Shown: positions 8,403-16,609 of the stretch, one piece after another
Layout of the letters: every line of letters begins with the position of its first letter
How positions within the stretch are numbered: the stretch's first letter is position 1
Assembly (NCBI RefSeq): GCF_003149025.1
Contig: NZ_QGDV01000007.1
Span: 1 to 64,000, forward strand
DNA from: Rathayibacter iranicus NCPPB 2253 = VKM Ac-1602
Lineage (GTDB): Bacteria; Actinomycetota; Actinomycetes; Actinomycetales; Microbacteriaceae
Reading direction: 5' to 3'
Length of the DNA stretch: 64,000 bases
The notes under the pieces: generated by a model
Database searches by the model: none
Told to the model about the DNA's origin: nothing
The model's input: the letters and a program-made list of their open reading frames with translations, nothing else
Made by a program: the position numbers and the translations under genes

Positions 8403-9062
8403 ATGCAAGATGGCACTATCCGGGTGAGCGTAGTCGGCGACGAGATCGTCGTAGCGGGTTTGCAACGCGTGTTCTCCGCCGAGGAGGACCTCGTGCTCGT
8501 CGATCCCGCTGGCGGGTCATGGGACGTGTGCGACGCAGACGTCGTGGTCGTCTCGATCGACGAACCACGCGCAGAGCCCATAGTGCAGAAACTCGCCGAG
8601 AACGCGTCCTGCTCGATCCTCGTCCTTTCCGCACTCGATGACGACGCCTTTGCGGCACAAGTGCTCGCCGCGGGGGCCAGCGGCTACGTTCTCCGGGAGT
8701 CCGGCGCCAATGCGGTCGTCAACGCAGTGAGGGCGGTCGCGACGGGGAGCGTCCTTATCTCGCGGCGACTCGCGCGACGGAGCACGTTCAATATCCACGT
8801 CAGCGACGAGCCCGACGGCTGTCCAGTCACCGGGAGGTTCAGGGAGACGTTGGCCGTGCTGAGCGACCGAGAGCGCGACGTCGTCCGCCTCGTCGCGGCC
8901 GGCCGCTCGAACGGGGAGATCGCTCAGGAGCTACACCTCTCCCAATCGACGGTGAAGACACACCTCTCGAACTCCTACGCCAAGCTCGAGATCTCCGGCC
9001 GCGTCGCCCTCGCCCTGCTGATTAGCGACGTGAATCGGGCCCAAGCCGCGGCGCCTCAGTAA
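8403..9062 (+). CDS. LuxR/NarL-type response regulator with degenerate receiver
   Basis: 219 aa. Residues 1-125 form a receiver-like domain and residues 145-210 a LuxR helix-turn-helix (LSDRERDVVRLVAAGRSNGEIAQELHL, then STVKTHLSNSYAKL). The receiver is atypical: Ser51 occupies the phospho-acceptor Asp position (DVVVVSIDEP against the usual DVVLMDxxMP), and the conserved Lys is Arg (GYVLRESGA). There is no neighbouring histidine kinase. It probably acts without classical phosphorylation. The gene is convergent with the ABC-2 exporter operon. Confidence 0.85.
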   Translation: MQDGTIRVSVVGDEIVVAGLQRVFSAEEDLVLVDPAGGSWDVCDADVVVVSIDEPRAEPIVQKLAENASCSILVLSALDDDAFAAQVLAAGASGYVLRESGANAVVNAVRAVATGSVLISRRLARRSTFNIHVSDEPDGCPVTGRFRETLAVLSDRERDVVRLVAAGRSNGEIAQELHLSQSTVKTHLSNSYAKLEISGRVALALLISDVNRAQAAAPQ

Positions 9063-9931
9063 CCGCGCTGGGTCCGTCGCTCCTGGATGGTCTCGAGACG
9101 CCGCCCCGACTGACGACGCGACATCGCGCCCAGGGCGCGCGGTGCGAGGAGCATGCCCAGCACTCCCCAGGCGAGCGGGACCACGATCGCCAAAGCAAAC
9201 TCCCCGCCGCCGAGAACGAACCCGGGCAGCAGCACTGCCCGCGCGAGTTCCCCCAGCCAGTAGACGGGGAAAAATGAGACGCAGAGCTGGATCCAGTCGG
9301 GGAGGAGCGCGACTGGGAAAAAGACACCAGAGATCAGCATCAGCCCGTACGCGGCCAGAGAGAGCGGCAGAACTGCGAAGGGCGAGGAGACAAGGCTGCC
9401 GAGGGTGGCGCCGAGGGGGACCGTGCAGGCCAGGGTGAGCACCGCCAAGCCGGTCAAGCCGATCCAGCCCGCGGGATCGCGGGGCAAGATGCCTCCAATG
9501 ACAAGGTCGGAACTTATGAGGATGAGCACGAGGGCGACGAAGTTCGTGACGCTCAGGGCTATCAGCTTGCCGGAAAGATAGGTGGCCATACCAAAAGGAA
9601 GGGTCTTGGCCCGCAGGACCGAGCCGTCCTCCTGCTCCGTGACAAGCTCGCTCGCGATACCCACTATGCCGCCGATGAACATCGACGCGGCCGCGAAGCC
9701 GGCAAGAACCGAGCGCACGACGTCCGCACCTCCGAACAGGTCCAGATCGAGGAAGCGGAAGACGAGGTAAAGGACGACCGGAGGAACGAGGAAGGAGACG
9801 GCAGTCCAGCGGAGGAAGCGGCGTCGGAGCTCAATCCGCGCCTGCAGGGCGGCGACGCGGACGATTCCCGCGGCCGTGCGGGCGCGGCCGCTTCCAGGCG
9901 CAGCGGACGTGGTCGTTGTTGCAGTGCTCAC
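9056..9931 (-). CDS. ABC-2 type exporter permease
   Basis: 291 aa with six predicted membrane spans, beginning WTAVSFLVPPVVLYLVFRFLD and including the amphipathic EDGSVLRAKTLPFGMATYLSGK segment typical of ABC-2 permeases. It overlaps its ATPase gene by four bases (ATGA), so the two make one exporter. The substrate is unknown; the layout is that of small drug or lipid exporters. It is the last gene of a three-gene minus-strand operon. Confidence 0.88.
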   Translation of the reverse strand: MSTATTTTSAAPGSGRARTAAGIVRVAALQARIELRRRFLRWTAVSFLVPPVVLYLVFRFLDLDLFGGADVVRSVLAGFAAASMFIGGIVGIASELVTEQEDGSVLRAKTLPFGMATYLSGKLIALSVTNFVALVLILISSDLVIGGILPRDPAGWIGLTGLAVLTLACTVPLGATLGSLVSSPFAVLPLSLAAYGLMLISGVFFPVALLPDWIQLCVSFFPVYWLGELARAVLLPGFVLGGGEFALAIVVPLAWGVLGMLLAPRALGAMSRRQSGRRLETIQERRTQRGY

Positions 9932-10845
9932 CGGCGGGTCTCCTTCTCGGTGGGTGCGAGAGCGGGCGGGGCGTCGACATTCTCCGAGCCCGCGACGATG
10001 GAAAGGTAGGCGTCCTCAAGCGAGGCGCGGCGCACCTCGAGTCCCGAGAGATCGACTCCGCCCGCCGACAGACGGGCCAGCACGGGCGCGGGGTCATCGA
10101 CACGCTCGGTGTGCAGGCGTCCCTCGGTGCGCCATCGAATTGTCGTCCCGGATCCGAGGCGGTCTCGAAGCTCGTCCGGGGTGCCGTCGGCCTCGACGGC
10201 ACCCCGGACGAGGATGACGATCCGGTCGCACATCGCCTCCGCCTCGTGGAGATCGTGCGTCGCCCAGAGAACCGTCGTGTCGGGCGTCAAAGTGCGGATG
10301 AGTTCGTGGAAAGATGCGCGAATCTCCGGGTCGAAGCCGGTCGTCGGCTCGTCGAGAAAGACCAGCTCCGGGCGCCCGATCAGCGCGGCGGCCACGTCGA
10401 CGCGACGACGCTGCCCCCCGGAAAGCGTGGCGAGACGCCTGTCTCTGAGGTCACTGAGGCCCACAGAAAGCAGCACATCGTGCACGGGCAGCGCAACACC
10501 TGGACGCGCGGCGTCGTGCGCCGCGGCCACGAACTCGAGGAATTCCCGGACACGCCACGTCCCGTGATCGCGCCATACCTGCAAGACGATCCCAATCCGA
10601 GAGCGCCACATCGCGGGTGCGCCGATCGGGTCGGCGTCGAGGACACGGACCCGCCCCGCTGACGGGCGGCGGAATCCTTCGAGAATCTCGATCAGAGTGC
10701 TCTTGCCCGCCCCGTTGGGGCCGAGAATGGCAATTCGCTGGCCGCGCTCGACGTGAAGGGTCACGTCTGCGAGGACGTCCTTCACGCCATAGCGCATGCG
10801 GAGAGCCTCGACGCTGACGGCCGGGGAGTGCTGCGAGGATTTCAT
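9928..10845 (-). CDS. ABC transporter ATP-binding protein
   Basis: 305-aa exporter ATPase with Walker A GPNGAGKST, signature LSGGQRRR, Walker B LVFLDEPTTGFD and switch His in WATHDLHEAEAMCD. The extra C-terminal part (residues 225-305) is the domain usual in DrrA/NodI-type ATPases. It pairs with the downstream permease. Its ATG overlaps the stop of the kinase-like gene upstream (ATGA), implying co-translation of all three. Confidence 0.92.
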   Translation of the reverse strand: MKSSQHSPAVSVEALRMRYGVKDVLADVTLHVERGQRIAILGPNGAGKSTLIEILEGFRRPSAGRVRVLDADPIGAPAMWRSRIGIVLQVWRDHGTWRVREFLEFVAAAHDAARPGVALPVHDVLLSVGLSDLRDRRLATLSGGQRRRVDVAAALIGRPELVFLDEPTTGFDPEIRASFHELIRTLTPDTTVLWATHDLHEAEAMCDRIVILVRGAVEADGTPDELRDRLGSGTTIRWRTEGRLHTERVDDPAPVLARLSAGGVDLSGLEVRRASLEDAYLSIVAGSENVDAPPALAPTEKETRR

Positions 10846-11387
10846 GGTCGCCTCCAGTGAGCTGGGACTTGCTGGATCGGATGGTCGGAAGGCCCGCGAT
10901 CAAGGAGCCAGACCAGGAATGCAAGATCGGCGGGCGAGGGCGAGGAGCCATAAGTCTCGTGGTAGTCCCACTGATGTAAAGCGAAGCGGAGGGTGACTAC
11001 AGCGTCAAGGAGCCTCGGATTGAGTGGCCTGCCGCCCGCCTCCGCGTAGCCGCGGTGGAACGCGGCTGCTGATCGGGCGTACGGTGCGTCCGATTCGCCG
11101 ACCGCGGCAGCGGCCAGCGAAAGCTCGGTGAACTCGCCGCGGAGCCAGCCTGCATCGAACTCGGGAGGACCGAACCCGCCCTCCGGCCCGGCAACGACCA
11201 CAGCGTTACTGCGTTCATCGACAAAGACCGAGCCGAGGCCGAACGCCCCGTGCACTCGCGTTCCCTCTGCAGGAACGGCGTGAACGAGCGAGGCCAACCG
11301 ACTAATACGCTCCGACCCGAGCGCAGCCGTGATCGCGCGGCCCACCGTCGAGGAAGCGGCGTCCGGTATAGGTCCCGTTCCCTCCAA
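10842..11387 (-). CDS. Truncated aminoglycoside-phosphotransferase-fold protein, probably inactive
   Basis: 181 aa resembling only the C-terminal half of APH-fold kinases. RVHGAFGLGSVFVD corresponds to the catalytic loop (normally HGDxxxxNvl) and GGFGPPEFDAGWLRGEFTEL to the segment after the metal-binding motif. The catalytic Asp of HGD is Ala, and the metal-binding Asp (IDWE position) is missing (VVAGPEGG). The N-lobe is absent, though weak open sequence in other frames upstream (11388-11505) might be its remnant. It overlaps the ABC ATPase gene by four bases. A pseudokinase or decaying gene are both possible. Confidence 0.55.
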   Translation of the reverse strand: MEGTGPIPDAASSTVGRAITAALGSERISRLASLVHAVPAEGTRVHGAFGLGSVFVDERSNAVVVAGPEGGFGPPEFDAGWLRGEFTELSLAAAAVGESDAPYARSAAAFHRGYAEAGGRPLNPRLLDAVVTLRFALHQWDYHETYGSSPSPADLAFLVWLLDRGPSDHPIQQVPAHWRRP

Positions 11388-11556
11388 TCGCCGTTGTCAT
11401 GGCGCCTCCTGCCCCGTCTGCGTCTGGCCTCCCGAGTGGAATGCCCTCTCGCAGCACCCAGCGCTCATGCTTCCAAGCTGCACCGCTTCGGCGGATCGGC
11501 TCCAAGAACTGCGATTCTGGATTGTCGGAGGACGAGGAGGTGGAGGCCGGGCTGGA

Positions 11557-11588
11557 CCACGCTCGGTCGGCCTGTTGACCGAGCGTGG
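11557..11588 (-). terminator. Hairpin downstream of the GH65 gene
   Basis: Perfect 12-base arms CCACGCTCGGTC / GACCGAGCGTGG around an 8-base loop, 80 bases past the stop of the glycoside phosphorylase. Probable terminator of that operon. Confidence 0.5.
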
Positions 11589-11667
11589 CTCACGGGTGAG
11601 GTCGCCCGTACCAGCGGGGGGACCTCGATTCCGCCAGACGCGTTCGCACGACGCCCGCGAGGGCGCG

Positions 11668-14172
11668 TCACGCCCCCTTCAGCACCTCGGGCTCGGGGCT
11701 CATCGACACTGTCGGGATCGACGCGGTGATGACGGAGCCGTCGGAGCGACGGGTGCCCTCAATGTCGGAGGTGGTGGGGGCGCCGTGCAGGCGGCGGCCC
11801 TGATGGGTGAGCGACACATGGACCGGGTTTCCCACCTCGACGTGCACGCGCTCGTCGCGGACCGTGATCGACGCGGAGTCGCCGATCTCGGCGGTCAGCA
11901 CCACCTCGGACTGCGTCACCTCGACCCGCACGCGGGTGCCGTGCAGGGTGATCCGGAAGGTGAGGCGCTCCCAGTCGTCGGGGAGGCGCGGGTCGAGTGT
12001 GATCCGCCCGCCGTGATCGCGCATCCCGCCGAAACCGTAGACGAGGGCGCTCCAGACGCCGCCGGTCGACGCGACGTGGATGCCGTCAGCGGTATTGCGG
12101 TGCAGGTCGGCGAGGTCGACGAACAGGGACGACAGGAAGTAGTGACGGGCGAGGTCGCTGTAACCGACCTCCGCCGCGATGATCGATTGCACGACAGCGG
12201 AGAGGGTTGAGTCTCCGGTCGTGAGCGCGTCGTAATACTCGAAGTCGGCACGCTTTTGCTCGGCCGTGAACTCGTTGCCCTGGAGGAGGAGCGCAAGCAC
12301 GACATCCGCCTGCTTGAGCACCTGGAAGCGGTAGATCACCAGCGGGTGGAAGTGCAGCAGCAGCGGGCGCTTGCTCGCCGGGGTGTTCTCTAGGTCCCAG
12401 AGTTCCTTCTCGAGAAAGGCCGCGTCCTGCGGATGGATGCCCGCGCGGGGGTCGAAGGGGATGTGCATCCGGTCGGCGGCGCGGGCCCACTCGATCACCT
12501 CGCCCTCGTCGAGCGCGAGGCGGTTGGCCATCCGCTCGTAGGCCGCGGGCTCGACGGCCTTGAGTAGCTCGACCGCACGGGCCGCGGAGCGCAGGTTCGC
12601 CCGGGCCATCACGTTCGTGTACAGGTTGTCGTTCACGACCGTGGTGTATTCGTCCGGCCCGGTGACGCCGTGGATGTGGAAGTGGTCATCGCCGTTACTG
12701 CGCCAGAAGCCTAGGTCGGCCCACATCCGCGCGGTCTCGACCAGGATGTCTATCGCTCCTCGGGCGAGGAAGTCGTCGTCACCGGTGGCTCCCACATACT
12801 GCATGAGCGCATAGGAAATGTCGGCGTCAATGTGGTATTGCGCTGTTCCGGCGGCGTAGTAGGCAGACGACTCCTGGCCGTTGATGGTACGCCAGGGAAA
12901 GAGCGCGCCACGCTGGTTGAGCTCTGCCGCACGGGAACGAGCCGGCTCGAGCATGTTCTGGCGGAAGCGCAGGGCGTTGCGAGCGACGAGCGGCGCGGTG
13001 TAGCTCAGGAACGGGAGGACATAGACCTCGGTGTCCCAGAAATAGTGGCCGCCGTAGCCGGAGCCGGAGACGCCCTTGGCCGCGACTCCGCCACCGTCGG
13101 TGCGCGCCGTGGACTGCGCGAGCTGGAAGAGGTTCCACCGGACGGCCTGCTGGATCGCGGGCTGCCCGTCGAGCTGCACGTCGGAGCGGGCCCAGTAGTC
13201 ATCGAGCCACTCGCGCTGCTTCGTGAACTGCTCCTCGACCGGGGTCTCGCGCGCGCGATCGAGCGTGCGGTCGCAGCGGTCGGCAAGCTCGCGCACGGGC
13301 ACGCCGCGCGAGGTGTGGTAAGTGAGCGTCTTGATCAGGCGGACCGGTCGGCCGGCCTTCGCCTGCACGCGGTAGACGTGCTTAGCGAGGTCGTCGTCGA
13401 TCTGGGATGTCTGATCCCACTCGTTCTCGGTCTCGAGCCGGTGCTCGGCGCCGCACGCAACCGTCATCTCGGAGTTGGTGGTGCGGTAGCCGAGGAGGTA
13501 CCGAGTACCGGTGACGCGCTTGAGGCGTGGCTGGAGCACGCGGTCCTCGAACGACTCCGCCTTCCGCGGGTCGAATCCGGCTGCCTCGCTGCCTGACGGG
13601 GCGTGGTATTCGTCAACGCCGTCTTGACGGTTGAGGATCTGGCTCGAGATGAGCAGCGAGGCGTCGGCGTCGAGCATCTCGACCTCGTAGTCGAGGATCG
13701 CGAGGTGGCGGTCGGTGAAGGAGACGAGGCGGCGCGAGCGGATGAGCACGCGCTTGCCGGAGGGAGTGCGCCACTCCAGCTCGCGGATCAGCACGCCGTT
13801 CGCGAAGTCGAGGCGGCGGGAGTAGGCGAGGACATCCGCCTCGCTCAGGACGAAGGGCTCATCGTCGACGTAGAGGCGGATGATCTTGGCGTCGGGGACG
13901 TTGACGATCGTCTGGCCGACGCGAGCGAAGCCAAACGCCTCCTCCGCGTGTCGGATGGGCCAAGTCTCGTGGAAGCCGTTGATGAAGGTGCCGTACGCGT
14001 AGCCGTCGCGCCCCTCCTCCACATTGCCGCGCAAGCCGAGGTAGCCGTTGCCGGCAGCGAAGAGGGTCTCGGTGCGGCCCTGCAACTCGGAGGCGAACTC
14101 GGTCTCCACGAGGGCCCACTCGTCGATTGGGAAACGGTTGCGGTCGAGTGGGTCGGAGGTGATGGGGTTCAT
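11668..14172 (-). CDS. Glycoside hydrolase family 65 phosphorylase (maltose/kojibiose/trehalose phosphorylase type)
   Basis: 834-aa GH65 enzyme that phosphorolyses an alpha-glucosyl disaccharide to beta-glucose 1-phosphate. Residues 20-290 are the N-terminal beta-sandwich (GNGYLGLRGNVEEG), followed by the (alpha/alpha)6 barrel with GGHYFWDTEVYVLPFL and the general-acid motif HGVTGPDEYTTVVNDNLYTN, then the small C-terminal sheet domain. It overlaps the beta-phosphoglucomutase gene by four bases, so the product is channelled to glucose 6-phosphate. The exact disaccharide cannot be decided from sequence. Confidence 0.93.
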   Translation of the reverse strand: MNPITSDPLDRNRFPIDEWALVETEFASELQGRTETLFAAGNGYLGLRGNVEEGRDGYAYGTFINGFHETWPIRHAEEAFGFARVGQTIVNVPDAKIIRLYVDDEPFVLSEADVLAYSRRLDFANGVLIRELEWRTPSGKRVLIRSRRLVSFTDRHLAILDYEVEMLDADASLLISSQILNRQDGVDEYHAPSGSEAAGFDPRKAESFEDRVLQPRLKRVTGTRYLLGYRTTNSEMTVACGAEHRLETENEWDQTSQIDDDLAKHVYRVQAKAGRPVRLIKTLTYHTSRGVPVRELADRCDRTLDRARETPVEEQFTKQREWLDDYWARSDVQLDGQPAIQQAVRWNLFQLAQSTARTDGGGVAAKGVSGSGYGGHYFWDTEVYVLPFLSYTAPLVARNALRFRQNMLEPARSRAAELNQRGALFPWRTINGQESSAYYAAGTAQYHIDADISYALMQYVGATGDDDFLARGAIDILVETARMWADLGFWRSNGDDHFHIHGVTGPDEYTTVVNDNLYTNVMARANLRSAARAVELLKAVEPAAYERMANRLALDEGEVIEWARAADRMHIPFDPRAGIHPQDAAFLEKELWDLENTPASKRPLLLHFHPLVIYRFQVLKQADVVLALLLQGNEFTAEQKRADFEYYDALTTGDSTLSAVVQSIIAAEVGYSDLARHYFLSSLFVDLADLHRNTADGIHVASTGGVWSALVYGFGGMRDHGGRITLDPRLPDDWERLTFRITLHGTRVRVEVTQSEVVLTAEIGDSASITVRDERVHVEVGNPVHVSLTHQGRRLHGAPTTSDIEGTRRSDGSVITASIPTVSMSPEPEVLKGA

Positions 14173-15005
14173 ACGACGTCCTCGGGTGCGGGAGCGGTGG
14201 GGAGGAAGGGAAGGAGCTCGGCCAGGTCGTCCACGACCAGGTCCGCTCCGTGCTCGAGGAGGGTGTCAGCGCCGACTCCACGGTCGACCCCGACGACGAG
14301 GCCGAAGCCGCCCGCGCGGCCAGCGGCGACTCCGGAATGCGCGTCCTCGAGGACCGCGCAGACCGAGGCCTCGAGGCCGAGAAGCTCGGCGGCGTAGAGG
14401 TAGGTGTCGGGGGCAGGCTTGCCGGCGATCGAGCGTTCGGCGGCGAGGAGGCCGTCGACCACGACCTCGAAGCGGTCACGCAGGCCCGCGGCCTCGAGCA
14501 CGGGCACGCCATTGCGGGAGGAGGTGACCACCGCGACCTGAACGCCCGCGGCGATCGCGGCGTCGACGAAGCGGAGCGATCCCGGATAGGGGGCGACGCC
14601 GGTCTCGGCGAGCGTGCTGGTGAAGGTGTCGTTCTTGCGGTTGCCGAGGCCGCACACGGTGTCGAGTGTCGGATCGTCAGCGGGAGTGCCCTCGGGGAGG
14701 GCGATGCCGCGGGAGTCGAGGAACGCCCGGACCCCGTCATAGCGCGGGCGACCGTCGATGTAGCGGAAGTAATCGGCGTCGGTGTAGCCCTCCGCGATGC
14801 CGCGCGAGGAGAGGTAGTCGGTGAACAGTCGCGACCAGGCCTGCATATGCACGTCGGCGGTCGGAGTCAGCACGCCATCGAGGTCGAAGAGGAGAGCGTG
14901 GATTCCGCCGAGTGCGGAGGCATTGGGGCGCGTCGGGGTTGCAGTCACGGCGGGGAGGACCTCTGATCGGGGCAGGTGTTCGGCGGTTCCGCCGATGACG
15001 GTCAT
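14169..15005 (-). CDS. pgmB: Beta-phosphoglucomutase (HAD superfamily)
   Basis: 278-aa HAD hydrolase-fold mutase converting beta-glucose 1-phosphate to glucose 6-phosphate. Motif I is LLFDLDGVLTPTADVHMQAW, motif II VAVVTSSRNGV, the Lys is in AGKPAPDTYL and motif IV is AVLEDAHSGVAAGRAGG. It lies upstream of and overlaps the GH65 phosphorylase, the standard disaccharide-phosphorolysis pair. The N-terminus has about 30 extra residues; a GTG 57 bases downstream of the ATG preceded by AGAGG is an alternative start. Confidence 0.93.
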   Translation of the reverse strand: MTVIGGTAEHLPRSEVLPAVTATPTRPNASALGGIHALLFDLDGVLTPTADVHMQAWSRLFTDYLSSRGIAEGYTDADYFRYIDGRPRYDGVRAFLDSRGIALPEGTPADDPTLDTVCGLGNRKNDTFTSTLAETGVAPYPGSLRFVDAAIAAGVQVAVVTSSRNGVPVLEAAGLRDRFEVVVDGLLAAERSIAGKPAPDTYLYAAELLGLEASVCAVLEDAHSGVAAGRAGGFGLVVGVDRGVGADTLLEHGADLVVDDLAELLPFLPTAPAPEDVV

Positions 15006-15023
15006 CCGCCGCGGAATGCAGGT

Positions 15024-15063
15024 ATCGTATACGCCCCCTGGACGCCGTGTGGAACCGTTTACA
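15024..15063 (-). promoter_or_regulatory. Promoter with LacI-type operator for the phosphorylase operon
   Basis: TGGAACCGTTTACA at 15050-15063 is a near-palindrome with the CG centre and TG...CA ends of LacI/GalR-family operators. On the minus strand a -10-like TACGAT (15024-15029) follows about 20 bases downstream, so the operator overlaps the -35 region, which suits repression. No LacI-family gene is adjacent; the regulator would be encoded elsewhere. Confidence 0.45.
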
Positions 15064-15257
15064 TCTCTGTCATCTGCGCGCCGTCATGCGTATCGATCCG
15101 CGCCTCAGGTGACGCTGCGCACGACCACAGAGTGCCTGGCAGCGCACTATCTGCTCGTCACGTGTTCGCAATCGAGGTCAGGACTCGCGCAAAGCCCTGC
15201 GGGAGGACGTTCAGCGCGTCTGAACCTCGGTAACGAACGCGAGGCCGACCGAGCGCG

Positions 15258-15785
15258 TCAGGCCACCGCCAGTTTCTCGACAGTGCGGAGGTTCCGCGTC
15301 GTGGTGCTCGAGCGGTAGGCCGCGCGGGCGAGGACCTTCGCGACCGGAGTCTCGGTGGACGAACCACGTGGGCAGCGCCAGTAGAGGACACCGGCGCCGC
15401 GCCCGATGAGCTCGACCGCCCGATCGGGCTCGCCGATGGCCGCCTGTGCCGCGTCGAGGGCCCGCTCGTTGGAGCCGAAGACGACATATGGGTGCGCGTC
15501 GTCATCCGTCCGCGGGAACGGGTAGGCGGCGGCGACTGCGGCGAGCGCCTCCTGCGTCACGAGGACGATCCATGCGTCGTAGCCGAACCGTTCGGCGAGC
15601 GCAGCCTCCAGCGCGGGCTTCAACTCGACGACCGAACGGTCGGAGTCAAATGCCGCGTTGCCGCTCGCGAGGACCGTCCGCACCCGCTCCACTCCGATCC
15701 CGGCGACCGCTTCGGCGAGGTCGGCGCTGCGCACGGTTCGGCCGTTGACGTTCACTCCGCGGAGGAGGGCGAGGTATCGGGCCAT
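15258..15785 (-). CDS. DUF1697 family protein
   Basis: 175 aa beginning ARYLALLRGVNVNGRTVRSADL, the hallmark N-terminus of DUF1697, with VRTVLASGNAAFDS and the C-terminal ARAAYRSSTTTRNLRTVEKL (TRNWRTV-type motif). The function of the family is unknown. The frame is open to 16241, but the extension is Arg/Pro-rich shadow sequence of the gene on the other strand; ATG 15785 is the family start. Confidence 0.88.
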   Translation of the reverse strand: MARYLALLRGVNVNGRTVRSADLAEAVAGIGVERVRTVLASGNAAFDSDRSVVELKPALEAALAERFGYDAWIVLVTQEALAAVAAAYPFPRTDDDAHPYVVFGSNERALDAAQAAIGEPDRAVELIGRGAGVLYWRCPRGSSTETPVAKVLARAAYRSSTTTRNLRTVEKLAVA

Positions 15786-15808
15786 GCGGCCGACGGTAGC
15801 GTGACGGG

Positions 15809-16534
15809 ATGGCGCGCGGAAGAGGACGACGACGGCCCAAGCAGACTCTCGAAGAGGCGATCCTCCTCTCCAGCGAGCGTGGCCCGGGCGCGAGGACACG
15901 GGCGGAGGTGGTCCCTCCCTCCGGGCGCCGCCTCGTCCTCCCCCCAGAGTCGGGGACAGTGCTGGATGTGGACCTCGAGGCGCTGGTGACCCTCGCCGCC
16001 CGTGAGGACCTGCTGATCGCTCTGGAGCGACGGGTGGGCGAGTACGCCGTGGCCGCGACTCCGCTGCTCTCGTGGTGGTCGGCGACTGCGTTGGTGCCGG
16101 GCGAGGAGGAGGAGCGGCGGCTCGACGCGCTCGCCCTGGAGACCGTTTCGCTTGGGCCGGGGCCTGCGGCCGATGTGGATTCCAGGCTGCGTGAGCTGGC
16201 TCGGGCCGACGATCTGGACGCTCTCGGCTCGGCGCTCGCACTGCTGGCGCGGCTCCCGGATCCGCCGGCGGCGTTCCAGGACGCGAACGGGTTCCTGCGG
16301 GTGATGGCGCCGGAGTCGCCGTTCGAGCGTCGGCTTGAGGTACTCGGCGAGACCGGGGCCGGCGCGGCGCGACTGCTCGTGCTGTTGCGAGAGTGCGCCT
16401 TCACAGCGACCCTGCCGCGGCGGCGGGCCGCGATCGCCGCAATGAGCACGCGAGTACAGGGCGAGGCGGTAGGAGTGGACGCGCTAGCGGAGGCGGTAGA
16501 CGCAGCGCTGGAGAAACGGTGGACGGTGCTGTGA
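15809..16534 (+). CDS. Hypothetical protein
   Basis: 241 aa, soluble, Ala/Leu/Glu/Arg-rich and predicted mostly helical. The first 20 residues are very basic (RGRGRRRPK). The central WWSATALVPG and a repeated LxxLAR pattern are the only landmarks; the C-terminal half faintly recalls the cytosolic part of DUF2254 membrane proteins but lacks their membrane spans. It is divergent from DUF1697 with only 23 bases between starts. A long minus-strand frame overlaps it but is Ser/Arg-rich and looks like a shadow. Confidence 0.55.
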   Translation: MARGRGRRRPKQTLEEAILLSSERGPGARTRAEVVPPSGRRLVLPPESGTVLDVDLEALVTLAAREDLLIALERRVGEYAVAATPLLSWWSATALVPGEEEERRLDALALETVSLGPGPAADVDSRLRELARADDLDALGSALALLARLPDPPAAFQDANGFLRVMAPESPFERRLEVLGETGAGAARLLVLLRECAFTATLPRRRAAIAAMSTRVQGEAVGVDALAEAVDAALEKRWTVL

Positions 16535-16609
16535 CGGCGCCGGTCCACCGCGCACCAGCGGACGGCACGCTCCCAGCGCGCGGCGTCCGCTGGTGAATAA
16601 ACTGAACGG

